Part shown: in pieces, positions 1 to 9,792 of the stretch
Layout of the letters: each line of letters opens with the position of its first letter
How positions within the stretch are numbered: position 1 is the first letter of the stretch
NCBI RefSeq assembly: GCF_016862575.1
Contig: NZ_BONF01000002.1
Coordinates: 62,001 to 126,000 of the forward strand
DNA length: 64,000 bases
Reading direction: 5' to 3'
DNA from: Catellatospora bangladeshensis
Lineage (GTDB): Bacteria; Actinomycetota; Actinomycetes; Mycobacteriales; Micromonosporaceae
Notes under the pieces: generated by a model
Told to the model about the DNA's origin: nothing
Database searches by the model: none
What the model saw: only the letters and a program-made list of their open reading frames with translations
Translations under genes and position numbers: made by a program

Positions 1-1
1 C

Positions 2-1186
2 TGGCAGGCGCCGCGCCAGGTGGGACCGCGCGCGCACAAGGTCGGCACCGTGCTCAGCGTGGACAATCCCGTGCAGTACGTGCCCGCCGAGCGGCTGTCG
101 GCGTTCATGCCGCGCGACGGCGAGCCGCGCTACCGCAGCCGCGCCGTGTACGCCGAGCCCGGCCCCACCGACGTGCGCTTCCCCATCGACGTCGTCTACA
201 CCTGGGTCGACGGCGACGACCCGGCCTGGCGCATCCGCAAGGCCCAGGCGCTCGGCGAGGACCCCGACGACTCGTTCGCCGGGCTGGCCACCAACGCGTC
301 CCGGTTCACCTCACGCGACGAGCTGCTCTACTCGATGCGCTCGCTGCACGCGTTCGCGCCCTGGGTCAACCACATCTACCTGGTGACCGACGACCAGACG
401 CCGTCCTGGCTGGACCTGGACTCGGCGTACGTCACGCTGGTCTCGCACAAGGAGATCTTCGGCGACGTGGGGCGGCTGCCCACGTTCAACTCGCACGCCA
501 TCGAGTCGCGGCTGCACCGGGTGCCCGGCCTGGCCGAGCACTTCCTGTACTTCAACGACGACATGATCCTGGGCCGCCCCGTGCTGCCCACCCAGTTCTT
601 CTTCGCCAACGGCGTGGCTAAGTTCTTCCCGTCCAGCTCGCTGGTGGACGTGAACCCGCCCGCGCCCGCCGACGCCCCGGTGGACGTCGCCGCCAAGAAC
701 AACCGGCGGCTGCTGCAGGAGCGCTTCGGCACGCAGCTCTACCAGAAGATGCGGCACGTGCCGTACCCGCTGCTGCGCAGCGTGCTGGAGGAGATCGAGA
801 CCGAGCTGCACGTGGAGTCGCACGCGACCGCGTCGCACCAGTTCCGCGACCGGGGCGACCTGTCCATCCCGTCGTCGCTGGCGCACTACTGGGCGCACAG
901 CACCGGACGCTCGGTGCCCGGCTCGATCAGCCACACCTACATCGACCTGGGCCGCCTTATCGCGCCGGTGATGCTGGCCCGGCTGGTCCGGCAGCGCAAC
1001 GTCGACGTGTTCTGCCTGAACGACACCGACTCCGCCGTCGCCGACCTCGCCGAGCAGGCCGGCATGGTGCGCGACTTCATGGAGTCGTACTTCCCGTTCC
1101 ACGCGCCGTGGGAGCTGTCCGGCCGCATGGACCTCACCCAGCGCACCCGCCAGCCCGAACCGGCCGGGGCCCCGGCCCGGGGCTGA
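2..1186 (+). CDS. Stealth family sugar-phosphate transferase, 5' truncated by window edge
   Basis: Stealth proteins transfer sugar-1-phosphates in the synthesis of phosphodiester-linked cell-surface polysaccharides. The conserved blocks are visible in order. Block 1 is IDVVYTWVDGDDPAW at about residues 56-70 counted from the GTG at 20. Block 2 is the SRDELLYSMRSL stretch followed by HIYLVTDDQTPSWL, at about 97-130. Block 3 includes SHAIESRLHRVPGLAEHF and LYFNDDMILG, at about 157-184. The reading frame is open to the left edge of the window and the visible upstream residues look coding, so the GTG at 20 is probably internal and the true start lies outside. The acceptor polymer cannot be inferred. 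Confidence 0.85.
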   Translation, partial: WQAPRQVGPRAHKVGTVLSVDNPVQYVPAERLSAFMPRDGEPRYRSRAVYAEPGPTDVRFPIDVVYTWVDGDDPAWRIRKAQALGEDPDDSFAGLATNASRFTSRDELLYSMRSLHAFAPWVNHIYLVTDDQTPSWLDLDSAYVTLVSHKEIFGDVGRLPTFNSHAIESRLHRVPGLAEHFLYFNDDMILGRPVLPTQFFFANGVAKFFPSSSLVDVNPPAPADAPVDVAAKNNRRLLQERFGTQLYQKMRHVPYPLLRSVLEEIETELHVESHATASHQFRDRGDLSIPSSLAHYWAHSTGRSVPGSISHTYIDLGRLIAPVMLARLVRQRNVDVFCLNDTDSAVADLAEQAGMVRDFMESYFPFHAPWELSGRMDLTQRTRQPEPAGAPARG

Positions 1187-1251
1187 GCGTCCCGGCGGTG
1201 GCACGGTCACGCGGCGGTGACTCGGTCACGCGCCGGTGGCGCGTCGGTCGA

Positions 1252-1314
1252 TGATCGGCGTTTCGTGTCAAGATCTGTGGCCAGACCGCAGATCTCGACA
1301 CGAAACGCCGATCA
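1252..1314. repeat. Long intergenic inverted repeat, family A copy 1
   Basis: The arms are 26 bases (1252-1277 and 1289-1314) with one mismatch around an 11-base loop containing GTGGCCAG. The element lies between two convergent genes, so it could act as a bidirectional terminator. Closely related copies lie at 3311-3373 and, more diverged, at 20534-20602. Confidence 0.85.
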
Positions 1315-1371
1315 AGCCTCCCGGACGCGGACCAAGCCACCCCGAGACGCGGACAAAGCCGGCCCGGCCGG

Positions 1372-3213
1372 TCAGGCCGCCGGTTCCACCAGGAACTGGT
1401 GCGCGGCCAGCTCGCGGTAGAGCGGACTGCTCTCCAGCAGCTCCTCGTGGCGGCCGGTGGCGGCCACGCGGCCGCCCTCCAGCACCACGATCTGATCCGC
1501 ATCGACCACCGTGGACAGCCGGTGCGCCACGATCAGCAGGGTGCGGCCGCGCGCCACGGTGTCGATCGCGTTGCGCAGCGCCGCCTCGTTGCGCGCGTCG
1601 AGGTTGCTGGTCGGCTCGTCCAGCAGCAGGATCGGCGGGGCGGCCAGCAGCGTACGGGCGATCGCCAGCCGCTGCCGCTCCCCGCCCGACAGCAGCACCC
1701 CGCCCTCACCGACCTGCGCGGAAAGGCCCAGCGGGGTGCGGTCGACCAGCTCCTCCAGGTTCACCGCGGCGAGCACCGCCCGCATCTGCTCGTCGGTCGC
1801 GTCCGGCGTGGCCAACCGCAGGTTGTCCCGCAGCGTGCCGGCCAGCACCGGCGACTCCTGCTCCACGTACCCCAGCCTGGCGCGCAGCGCGTCGTGGGTC
1901 AGCTCGCGCACGTCGACCCCGTCCACCCGCAGGCTGCCCGAGGTCACCTCGTAGAACCGCTCCACCAGCGCCAGCAGCGTCGACTTGCCCGCACCGGACG
2001 GCCCGACCAGCGCGGTCCGGGTGCCCACCGCGGCTCGGAAGCTCACCTCGTGCAGCACCGGCGTGCCGAGCCCACCCTCACCGGTGTAGGCGAAGCCGAC
2101 CCGGTCGAACTCGACGGCCGGCGCCGCGGCGGACTCCGCAGCCGGGCGCGGCGCGGGAAGCCCGGCGGGCCCCGCCGGCTCCGCCTCCGGCGCGACCGGC
2201 CCGCCTGTGCCCTCCGCCGGGACCGGCCCGCCCGCGCCTTCCAGCGGCAGGACCAGCACCTCCTCCATCCGCTGCAGCGCACCGAGCCCGGCCTGCAACT
2301 GGGTGTACGCGTTGAGCGCCTGCCCGAGCGGCATCACCAGGAAGAACACGAACAGCACGAACGCCACCAGGTCGCCGACGGTGATCTGGCCGGACGCGAC
2401 GCGTGCCCCGCCCACCCCCAGCACCAGCAGGAACGAGCCCTGGATGGTGGTCACCATGGCGGGCTGCACGATCGCCTGCAACCGGGCGATGCGCACCCCG
2501 GCCCGGTACGCCTGCTCGGCGCTGTCGGCCACCGCCGCCGTCTCGCGCGCCTCGGCCCGGCTGGCCCGGATGGTGCGCACAGCCGTGATCGACCGCTCGA
2601 CCGCCGCCGTCATCTCGCCGATCCGCGCCTGGGCCTCCCGCGACATGCCGCGCACCTTGCGCGCGAAGAAGATGCCGCCGGACAGGCCGATCACGAGCCC
2701 GACCAGCGTCACGCCGAACAGCACCGGGTCCAGCAGCACCATCGCCGTCGCCGCGCCGACCACCATGATCGCGCCGGACACGGTGTCGAACAGGCCGGAG
2801 GTGACCACGGCACGCAGCAGCGTGGTGTCCGCGCCGACCCGCGACAGCAGGTCACCGGTGCGGCGCAGGTCGTACTCGACGACCGGCAGGCGCAGCAGGT
2901 GCCCCGCCAGCCGCCGCCGCGCGGTGAGCACCAGGCCCTCGGCCGTACGCTGCAGCAGGAAGTGCCGGAACCCGTCCAGCGCGGCCACCCCGACCAGCGT
3001 CACCACCAGCAGCGCGACGCTGCCCGCGACCGGCGCCCGCGCGCCCAGCCCGTCGAGCACGTCCCGGGTCAGCACCGGCTGCAGGAGAGTGCCCGCCGTG
3101 GTCACCAGCGACAGCGCGGCGACGACGAGCAGCGAGCCACGATGGGCGCGCAGATACGGCCAGAGCGTGCGCAGCCCGACCTGGGGCAGCGCGGAGGGTT
3201 CTTCCGGGGGCAT
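1372..3213 (-). CDS. ABC exporter, fused permease and ATPase
   Basis: This is a 613-residue half-transporter with an N-terminal six-helix membrane domain (about residues 20-310) and a C-terminal nucleotide-binding domain (about 366-600). Walker A is GPSGAGKS at about 404-411, the signature is LLSGGERQRLAIAR at about 507-520, Walker B is ILLLDEP at about 528-534, and the H-loop reads VAHRLSTV. The domain order is that of the MsbA/LmrA type of lipid or drug exporters, which work as dimers in the cytoplasmic membrane. A 40-residue Pro/Ala/Gly-rich linker (about 325-365) joins the domains and is longer than usual. The substrate is unknown. No partner half-transporter is adjacent, so a homodimer is likely. 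Confidence 0.9.
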   Translation of the reverse strand: MPPEEPSALPQVGLRTLWPYLRAHRGSLLVVAALSLVTTAGTLLQPVLTRDVLDGLGARAPVAGSVALLVVTLVGVAALDGFRHFLLQRTAEGLVLTARRRLAGHLLRLPVVEYDLRRTGDLLSRVGADTTLLRAVVTSGLFDTVSGAIMVVGAATAMVLLDPVLFGVTLVGLVIGLSGGIFFARKVRGMSREAQARIGEMTAAVERSITAVRTIRASRAEARETAAVADSAEQAYRAGVRIARLQAIVQPAMVTTIQGSFLLVLGVGGARVASGQITVGDLVAFVLFVFFLVMPLGQALNAYTQLQAGLGALQRMEEVLVLPLEGAGGPVPAEGTGGPVAPEAEPAGPAGLPAPRPAAESAAAPAVEFDRVGFAYTGEGGLGTPVLHEVSFRAAVGTRTALVGPSGAGKSTLLALVERFYEVTSGSLRVDGVDVRELTHDALRARLGYVEQESPVLAGTLRDNLRLATPDATDEQMRAVLAAVNLEELVDRTPLGLSAQVGEGGVLLSGGERQRLAIARTLLAAPPILLLDEPTSNLDARNEAALRNAIDTVARGRTLLIVAHRLSTVVDADQIVVLEGGRVAATGRHEELLESSPLYRELAAHQFLVEPAA

Positions 3214-3235
3214 CCCCCGAATCTAGCCGGTGAAA

Positions 3236-3285
3236 GGAAGGGCACCTTCTTATCGTTTTCCGTAGTAGAAGGTGCCCTTCTTAAC
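3236..3285. repeat. GAAGGTGCCCTTC paired repeat, family B copy 1
   Basis: Two inverted copies of the 13-base core GAAGGGCACCTTC are separated by a short linker of the form CTACGGAAAACGATA (read on the minus strand). It lies in the divergent intergenic region between the ABC exporter and the ThuA-like gene, next to family A copy 2. Five more copies occur in the window. Confidence 0.85.
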
Positions 3286-3310
3286 GCTGGGGATGGCTGG
3301 GCGGGAAGGT

Positions 3311-3373
3311 TGATCGGCGTCTCGTGTCCAAACCTGTGGCCAGGCCTGAGGTTTGGACACGAGACGCCGATCA
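3311..3373. repeat. Long intergenic inverted repeat, family A copy 2
   Basis: The arms are perfect over 25 bases (3311-3335 and 3349-3373) with a 13-base loop beginning GTGGCCAG. The outer arm differs from copy 1 mainly at one base (TCTCGTGTC for TTTCGTGTC), while the inner arm sequence differs with compensating changes on the other arm. This points to selection on folding rather than on sequence. Confidence 0.85.
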
Positions 3374-3447
3374 TGAGCCGGGGAGGCCGGGCGCAGGAGT
3401 GGTGCGGGACTTCTGTGGGAGCGCGGAAACCGTTTACCCTGTGCGCC

Positions 3448-4104
3448 ATGCGTACCGCGTTGATCGTCCGGGGTGGGGCCGACTTCCACGACCCGGTCGG
3501 CACCACCGACAGCTTCCTGCCGTACCTCAAGGACCAGGGCTTCTCCGTCGAGATCGCCGACGACCTGGCCGTGTACGACGACGCGGCGCTGCTCGCCCGT
3601 ACCGACCTGGTGGTCAACTGCTGGACCGCGGGCAACGGCGAACTCACCCCGCGCCGGGCGGAGAACCTCGACGCGGCGGTGCGGGCCGGCACCGGCCTGG
3701 CCGGCTGGCACGGCGGCATCGTCGCCGCCTTCACCGATCGGCGCTACCAGTGGCTGACCGGCGGCTGGTTCGTCTGCCACCCGGGCGACTTCGTCCCGCA
3801 CACGCTGACCGTGCGCCCCGAACGCGCGGATCACCCGATCGTGGCCGGGATCAGCACCGTGGAGCTGGACACCGAGCGCTACTGGCTGCTCGCCGACCCG
3901 CTCAGCGACGTGCTCGCCACCATCACCTTCCCGGTCGAGGACGGCGAGCCGTGGCACGAGCCGGTCACCCACCCCGCCGTGTGGACCCGGCAGTGGGGCG
4001 CGGGCCGGATCTTCGTCTCCACCATCGGCCACCACCTGCCCGACCTCGACGTCCCCGAGATCCGGCAGCTCACCGAACGCGGCCTGACCTGGGCCGCCCG
4101 CTGA
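3448..4104 (+). CDS. ThuA-like domain protein
   Basis: This 218-residue cytosolic protein resembles the ThuA family, which has a glutamine-amidotransferase-like fold and is associated with sugar utilisation. It begins MRTALIVRGGADFHDP and contains the typical segments LVVNCWTAGNGELTP, GTGLAGWHGGIVAAF, and a late pair, VTHPAVWTRQWGAGRIF and STIGHHLPDL. The ATG at 3448 is chosen because homology begins there; the frame stays open far upstream only because of high GC. The gene stands alone, and its enzymatic activity and substrate are not established for the family. Confidence 0.8.
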   Translation: MRTALIVRGGADFHDPVGTTDSFLPYLKDQGFSVEIADDLAVYDDAALLARTDLVVNCWTAGNGELTPRRAENLDAAVRAGTGLAGWHGGIVAAFTDRRYQWLTGGWFVCHPGDFVPHTLTVRPERADHPIVAGISTVELDTERYWLLADPLSDVLATITFPVEDGEPWHEPVTHPAVWTRQWGAGRIFVSTIGHHLPDLDVPEIRQLTERGLTWAAR

Positions 4105-4126
4105 TCAGCCGGGGCCTGGCGGCCGC

Positions 4127-5416
4127 TCACCAGCTCGCGGCGATGACCCGGCGGTAGCGCTCCTCGAACCCGGCCAGTTCGGCGTCCAGCCGCTCGACCG
4201 CGGCCTCGGAGAGCCCGACCGCAGGCGTGCGGTACGGCTGCGCGCAGGCCATCCGGTGCCGCAGCCCCGCGGGCGGGTGCGAGCTGAACGGCGAGGCGTC
4301 GCGGCGGCGGGTGAGCTGGCGCAGCCGCCCCAGCCGCGGCTCCGTGGCCGCCCTGGCCTGCTCGACCGCCGCGCGCCACTCCGCCGCGAGGCCGCCCGAC
4401 CGGGCCCGGCTGCCCACGACCGTGCGGTGCAGGTGTACGCAGGCGGCCGTGTCCAGCAGCGAGACCGCCGCCGTGCTCCCGGCGGCCCGGGCGGCCAGGT
4501 CGTCAGCGTGGTACTCAGCGCGCTGCGCGTCGCGCGCCCCGAGGACGTGCAGGAACAGGTGCAGCAACCAGGCCGCCCTCGACAGCGGCCAGAGGAGCAT
4601 GACGAACAGCCCGCCCAGCCGGGCCACCGCGGCGATCTCGGATTCGTCCTCCTCGTCCGCCACCGCCATGGGGTCGAGCAGGTCCGCGACATTGCCGAAG
4701 AAGGTCAGCGCGAGCTGGGTGCGCAGCGAACGCCGGTTGTCGTTGTTGACGAAGTGCGCCAGCTCGTGGGCCAGCAGCGCGACCCGCTCCTGCGGGCGCA
4801 GCGAGGTCAACAGCGGCAGGCCCAGGATCAGGATCCGGCGGCGGCGCAGCCCGGCGACACAGGTGGACGCGTTCCACTCCGGGCCGAGCAGCACCAGGTG
4901 GGGTGTGGGCGCGCCGACGGCCGCCGCGACCCGGTCGATCAGCGCGAACAGCTCCGGGTGCGTGTCCCGGCCGACCTCGTCGTATCCGTCGCGCGCCTTC
5001 GCCAGCCGGCCCAGCCGCGGCCGGCACAGCACGGCACAGCCGATCATGACGGCGCCGACCACCTTGAGCAGGAACCAGCCCTCGACCAGCAGCCACACCC
5101 CGCCCGCCACCAGGCCGAGCAGCACGGCGACGATCAGCAGGGAGAGCACGGTCAGCGCCGCCGACACGACACCGGTGGCGGGCCGCGTCAGCGGACGGGC
5201 GGCCAGTTCGGCGTACAGGTCGGTGTCGAGTTCGTACCCGATGCGGTGCGACCATCGGCGCAGCAGGCCGGTCAGGCGCCCGTCGCCGAGTTGCGGGGCA
5301 TGGTGGCCGAGGTTCCACTCGCACCGCTCACACCAGGGGACCTCGTCGCCCTCGGTGCTCAGCCGGTGGTGGCAGGACGGGCACAGCGCGGCTCCGGGCG
5401 CCTGGATGATCGACAC
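4127..5416 (-). CDS. Membrane M48-family zinc metallopeptidase with N-terminal zinc ribbon
   Basis: The protein has 429 residues. An N-terminal four-cysteine zinc ribbon (CPSC and CERC, about residues 12-32) is followed by two hydrophobic segments at about 80-130. The M48 domain carries the catalytic HELAH motif at about 217-221, and the EYHADD segment further on supplies the third ligand region. M48 peptidases of this type cleave membrane or misfolded proteins; the substrate here is unknown. The frame extends upstream to a GTG at 5527, but that stretch contains a perfect hairpin (5504-5534) and no conserved residues, so I prefer the GTG at 5416. The GTG at 5437 is also possible. Confidence 0.8.
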   Translation of the reverse strand: MSIIQAPGAALCPSCHHRLSTEGDEVPWCERCEWNLGHHAPQLGDGRLTGLLRRWSHRIGYELDTDLYAELAARPLTRPATGVVSAALTVLSLLIVAVLLGLVAGGVWLLVEGWFLLKVVGAVMIGCAVLCRPRLGRLAKARDGYDEVGRDTHPELFALIDRVAAAVGAPTPHLVLLGPEWNASTCVAGLRRRRILILGLPLLTSLRPQERVALLAHELAHFVNNDNRRSLRTQLALTFFGNVADLLDPMAVADEEDESEIAAVARLGGLFVMLLWPLSRAAWLLHLFLHVLGARDAQRAEYHADDLAARAAGSTAAVSLLDTAACVHLHRTVVGSRARSGGLAAEWRAAVEQARAATEPRLGRLRQLTRRRDASPFSSHPPAGLRHRMACAQPYRTPAVGLSEAAVERLDAELAGFEERYRRVIAASW

Positions 5417-5503
5417 CGCGGCATCGTGCCAGTTCACCCCGCACTGGTCAACGGCCGGTCCGGCCCTCGGCCGTCGCACCAGGCCGCGGACGGCCCGACG
5501 CGA

Positions 5504-5534
5504 AGGCCCCGTGACCTGCTCGGTCACGGGGCCT
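5504..5534 (-). terminator. Perfect hairpin downstream of aceE
   Basis: A perfect 13-bp stem (5504-5516 with 5522-5534) encloses a five-base loop. There is no T-run. It follows repeat B copy 2 downstream of aceE and precedes the peptidase gene on the same strand, so it may terminate aceE transcription. Confidence 0.55.
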
Positions 5535-5536
5535 CA

Positions 5537-5591
5537 GCGTTAAGAAGGTGCCCTTCCTCTACGCATAGCGTTAAGAAGGTGCCCTTCCTTC

Positions 5592-5595
<4 letters not shown>
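5537..5595. repeat. GAAGGTGCCCTTC paired repeat, family B copy 2
   Basis: Two copies of GCGTTAAGAAGGTGCCCTTC in the same orientation are separated by TCTACGCATA. The aceE stop codon (TAA, 5592-5594 on the minus strand) lies inside the outer edge of the element. Linker and second half are almost identical to copy 6 at 62876, suggesting recent spread or conversion. Confidence 0.85.
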
Positions 5596-8327
<2,732 letters not shown>

Positions 8328-8365
8328 AGGCGTTCCCTCGTAGTTGTAGTGATGATCGGTCTAGA

Positions 8366-8386
8366 CGAACAGAGTTTGTCTGTTCG
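8366..8386. promoter_or_regulatory. Candidate operator upstream of aceE
   Basis: A perfect 8-bp inverted repeat, CGAACAGA and TCTGTTCG, is separated by five bases and lies about 40 bases upstream of the aceE start. It fits a dimeric repressor site. No regulator can be named from the sequence. Confidence 0.4.
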
Positions 8387-8531
8387 GCCCCATCCTGCCC
8401 CTCCGATGGGGCGTTCGTCACGCGTACCGCCATCCGATGCGACACGCGACACGCATACTGACCAGTAACTTTTGGGTCGGCTTGACGACCATGGCGAGTA
8501 CGCAGTGGCGGACGCCGATTAGGGTGCCGCC

Positions 8532-9074
8532 ATGCGACGCCTTCTCGGTCTCCTCTTCATCGCATACGGTTTCCTGCTCGCCGTCAACACGACGTTCCCT
8601 CTGGTCGCCGACCTGAGCGGGGAACGGGTGACCGCGGGGCCGTCCGGTGACAGCACCATCTGCAGCGCGCGGCTGCTCGCCCCGCCGCTCGCGGGCATCT
8701 ACAGCAACTGCGACGCCTCCTGGCTGGAGGGCGCGCAGCGCGTCAACGGCCGCCTCGTCGGCGCGGACGTGGCGGAGAAGACGCTGTCCGGCACGGAGGT
8801 CGAAGCCGCGATCATCGAGGGTATGGACGGCTACGCCTTCCTCCCGCCCACCGGCCTGGAGCGCGTCGCCGGCTTCGCCGCCCCGCTGGTCGTGATCTTC
8901 GGGCTGGTGCTCCTGTTCGCGCCGCGCAAGCGCCGCCGCCGGGGCCGTTCGCACGGCCACCACGGCGACCACGACCACGACGATGACGACTACGGCGACA
9001 GCGACGACGGCGGCGGCTGGGGCGACTCGGGCGGCGACAGCGGCGGTGGCGACGGAGGCGGCGGCGGCGACTGA
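8532..9074 (+). CDS. Two-helix membrane protein with His/Asp- and Gly-rich tail, unknown function
   Basis: I do not recognise a family. The 180-residue product has a hydrophobic N-terminal helix (about residues 4-25), an external domain of about 90 residues with two cysteines, and a second membrane helix at about 117-136. A basic stop-transfer stretch (RKRRRRGR) follows, then a cytoplasmic tail rich in His and Asp (HGHHGDHDHDDDD) that ends in a Gly/Asp/Ser run. The His/Asp cluster could bind divalent metal, but this is inference from composition. The gene starts 204 bases from aceE on the opposite strand, so both promoters lie in that gap. An ATG at 8532 begins the hydrophobic helix. Confidence 0.65.
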   Translation: MRRLLGLLFIAYGFLLAVNTTFPLVADLSGERVTAGPSGDSTICSARLLAPPLAGIYSNCDASWLEGAQRVNGRLVGADVAEKTLSGTEVEAAIIEGMDGYAFLPPTGLERVAGFAAPLVVIFGLVLLFAPRKRRRRGRSHGHHGDHDHDDDDYGDSDDGGGWGDSGGDSGGGDGGGGGD

Positions 9075-9115
9075 CCCGCACCCGCCACCCCGCGGTGCTG
9101 TCCTACGGTGTCCCC

Positions 9116-9520
9116 ATGGACAGCACCGTGCTCACCGTTCGCACCGGCTCCCGCGCCACCGTGGTCGACCTGACCGACGAGGCCGCCCAGTTCGTCGCGG
9201 ACAAGGGCGACGGCCTCCTCCACGTCTTCGTCCCCCACGCCACGGCGGGAATCGCCATTCTCGAGACCGGCGCCGGCAGCGACGAGGACCTGATCACCGC
9301 CCTGGAGCACGTCCTCCCCGCCGACAACCGCTGGCGCCACCGCCACGGCAGCCCCGGCCACGGCCGCGACCACGTCCTCCCCGCCTTCATCGCCCCCTAC
9401 GCGACACTCCCCGTCCTGGCCGGCCGCATAGCCCTGGGCACCTGGCAGTCCATCTGCCTCGTCGACACCAACGGCGACAACCCCACCCGCCAGGTCCGCC
9501 TCTCCTTCCTCCCCGGCTGA
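9116..9520 (+). CDS. YjbQ-family (UPF0047) protein
   Basis: This 134-residue single-domain protein belongs to the YjbQ family. Members are small trimeric proteins, some with weak thiamine-phosphate synthase activity. The family signature HVFVPHATAGIAILE, including the metal-region HAT, is at about residues 40-54. A second conserved region, the HRHGSPGHGRDHVLPAF stretch, follows, then the C-terminal LGTWQSICLVDTNG. Start at ATG 9116 follows the unknown membrane gene by 41 bases, and the two may be co-transcribed. The physiological role of the family is not settled. Confidence 0.85.
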   Translation: MDSTVLTVRTGSRATVVDLTDEAAQFVADKGDGLLHVFVPHATAGIAILETGAGSDEDLITALEHVLPADNRWRHRHGSPGHGRDHVLPAFIAPYATLPVLAGRIALGTWQSICLVDTNGDNPTRQVRLSFLPG

Positions 9521-9548
9521 CCCCGCCCCGCGCCCCTCTCTCCCGCGC

Positions 9549-9632
9549 CGATCTTGCGTGAACTGTGGGTGTGACACGGGCATATCGCCCATAAGGGCAA
9601 CACTTCGCGCAAGATCGACGCGATCTTGCGCG
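9549..9632 (+). repeat. CGATCTTGCG inverted repeat, family C copy 1
   Basis: Arms at 9549-9562 and 9604-9617 match over 13 of 14 bases, followed by a third partial arm (CGATCTTGCGC) to 9632. The second copy, in the opposite orientation at 41308-41391, shares the arms, the extra arm and much of the inner spacer, so this is an 84-base repeat family rather than a chance palindrome. Confidence 0.8.
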
Positions 9633-9660
9633 CCCCGCCCGGCACGGGCTGGGGGGTGGA

Positions 9661-9690
9661 TTGACACCTTGGAAATGTGGCGGCAATAAT
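9661..9690 (+). promoter_or_regulatory. Promoter of the GH9 cellulase gene
   Basis: A consensus TTGACA at 9661-9666 is followed after 18 bases by AATAAT at 9685-9690, a near-consensus vegetative promoter in an otherwise GC-rich region. Transcription would begin just before the CebR-type operator at 9704, about 100 bases ahead of the GTG start. Confidence 0.65.
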
Positions 9691-9703
9691 TCATGGGCGC
9701 AGA

Positions 9704-9717
9704 TGGGAGCGCTCCCA
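9704..9717 (+). promoter_or_regulatory. CebR-type operator (TGGGAGCGCTCCCA)
   Basis: The perfect 14-base palindrome TGGGAGCGCTCCCA is identical to the known binding site of CebR, the LacI-family cellulase repressor of Streptomyces and Thermobifida that is released by cellobiose or cello-oligosaccharides. It lies just downstream of the promoter of the GH9 gene, an expected position for repression. No cebR gene is in this window. Confidence 0.85.
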
Positions 9718-9792
9718 GACTTTTCCCAGCTTGCGGCTGTGCTTGCCGGTTTCTGATGCACCACCCGATCGCTTTCCTGGAAAGGATCCGCT

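Noticed and set aside
1399-3447. A very long open frame on the plus strand running across the ABC exporter gene into the ThuA-like gene
   Set aside because: It is the high-GC mirror of the exporter gene; the translated text is Arg/Gly/Pro-rich with no family motif, and only the part from 3448 is real.
5417-5527. N-terminal extension of the M48 peptidase to the GTG at 5527
   Set aside because: It covers a perfect 13-bp hairpin that is better explained as noncoding, and the residues look unlike the family start.
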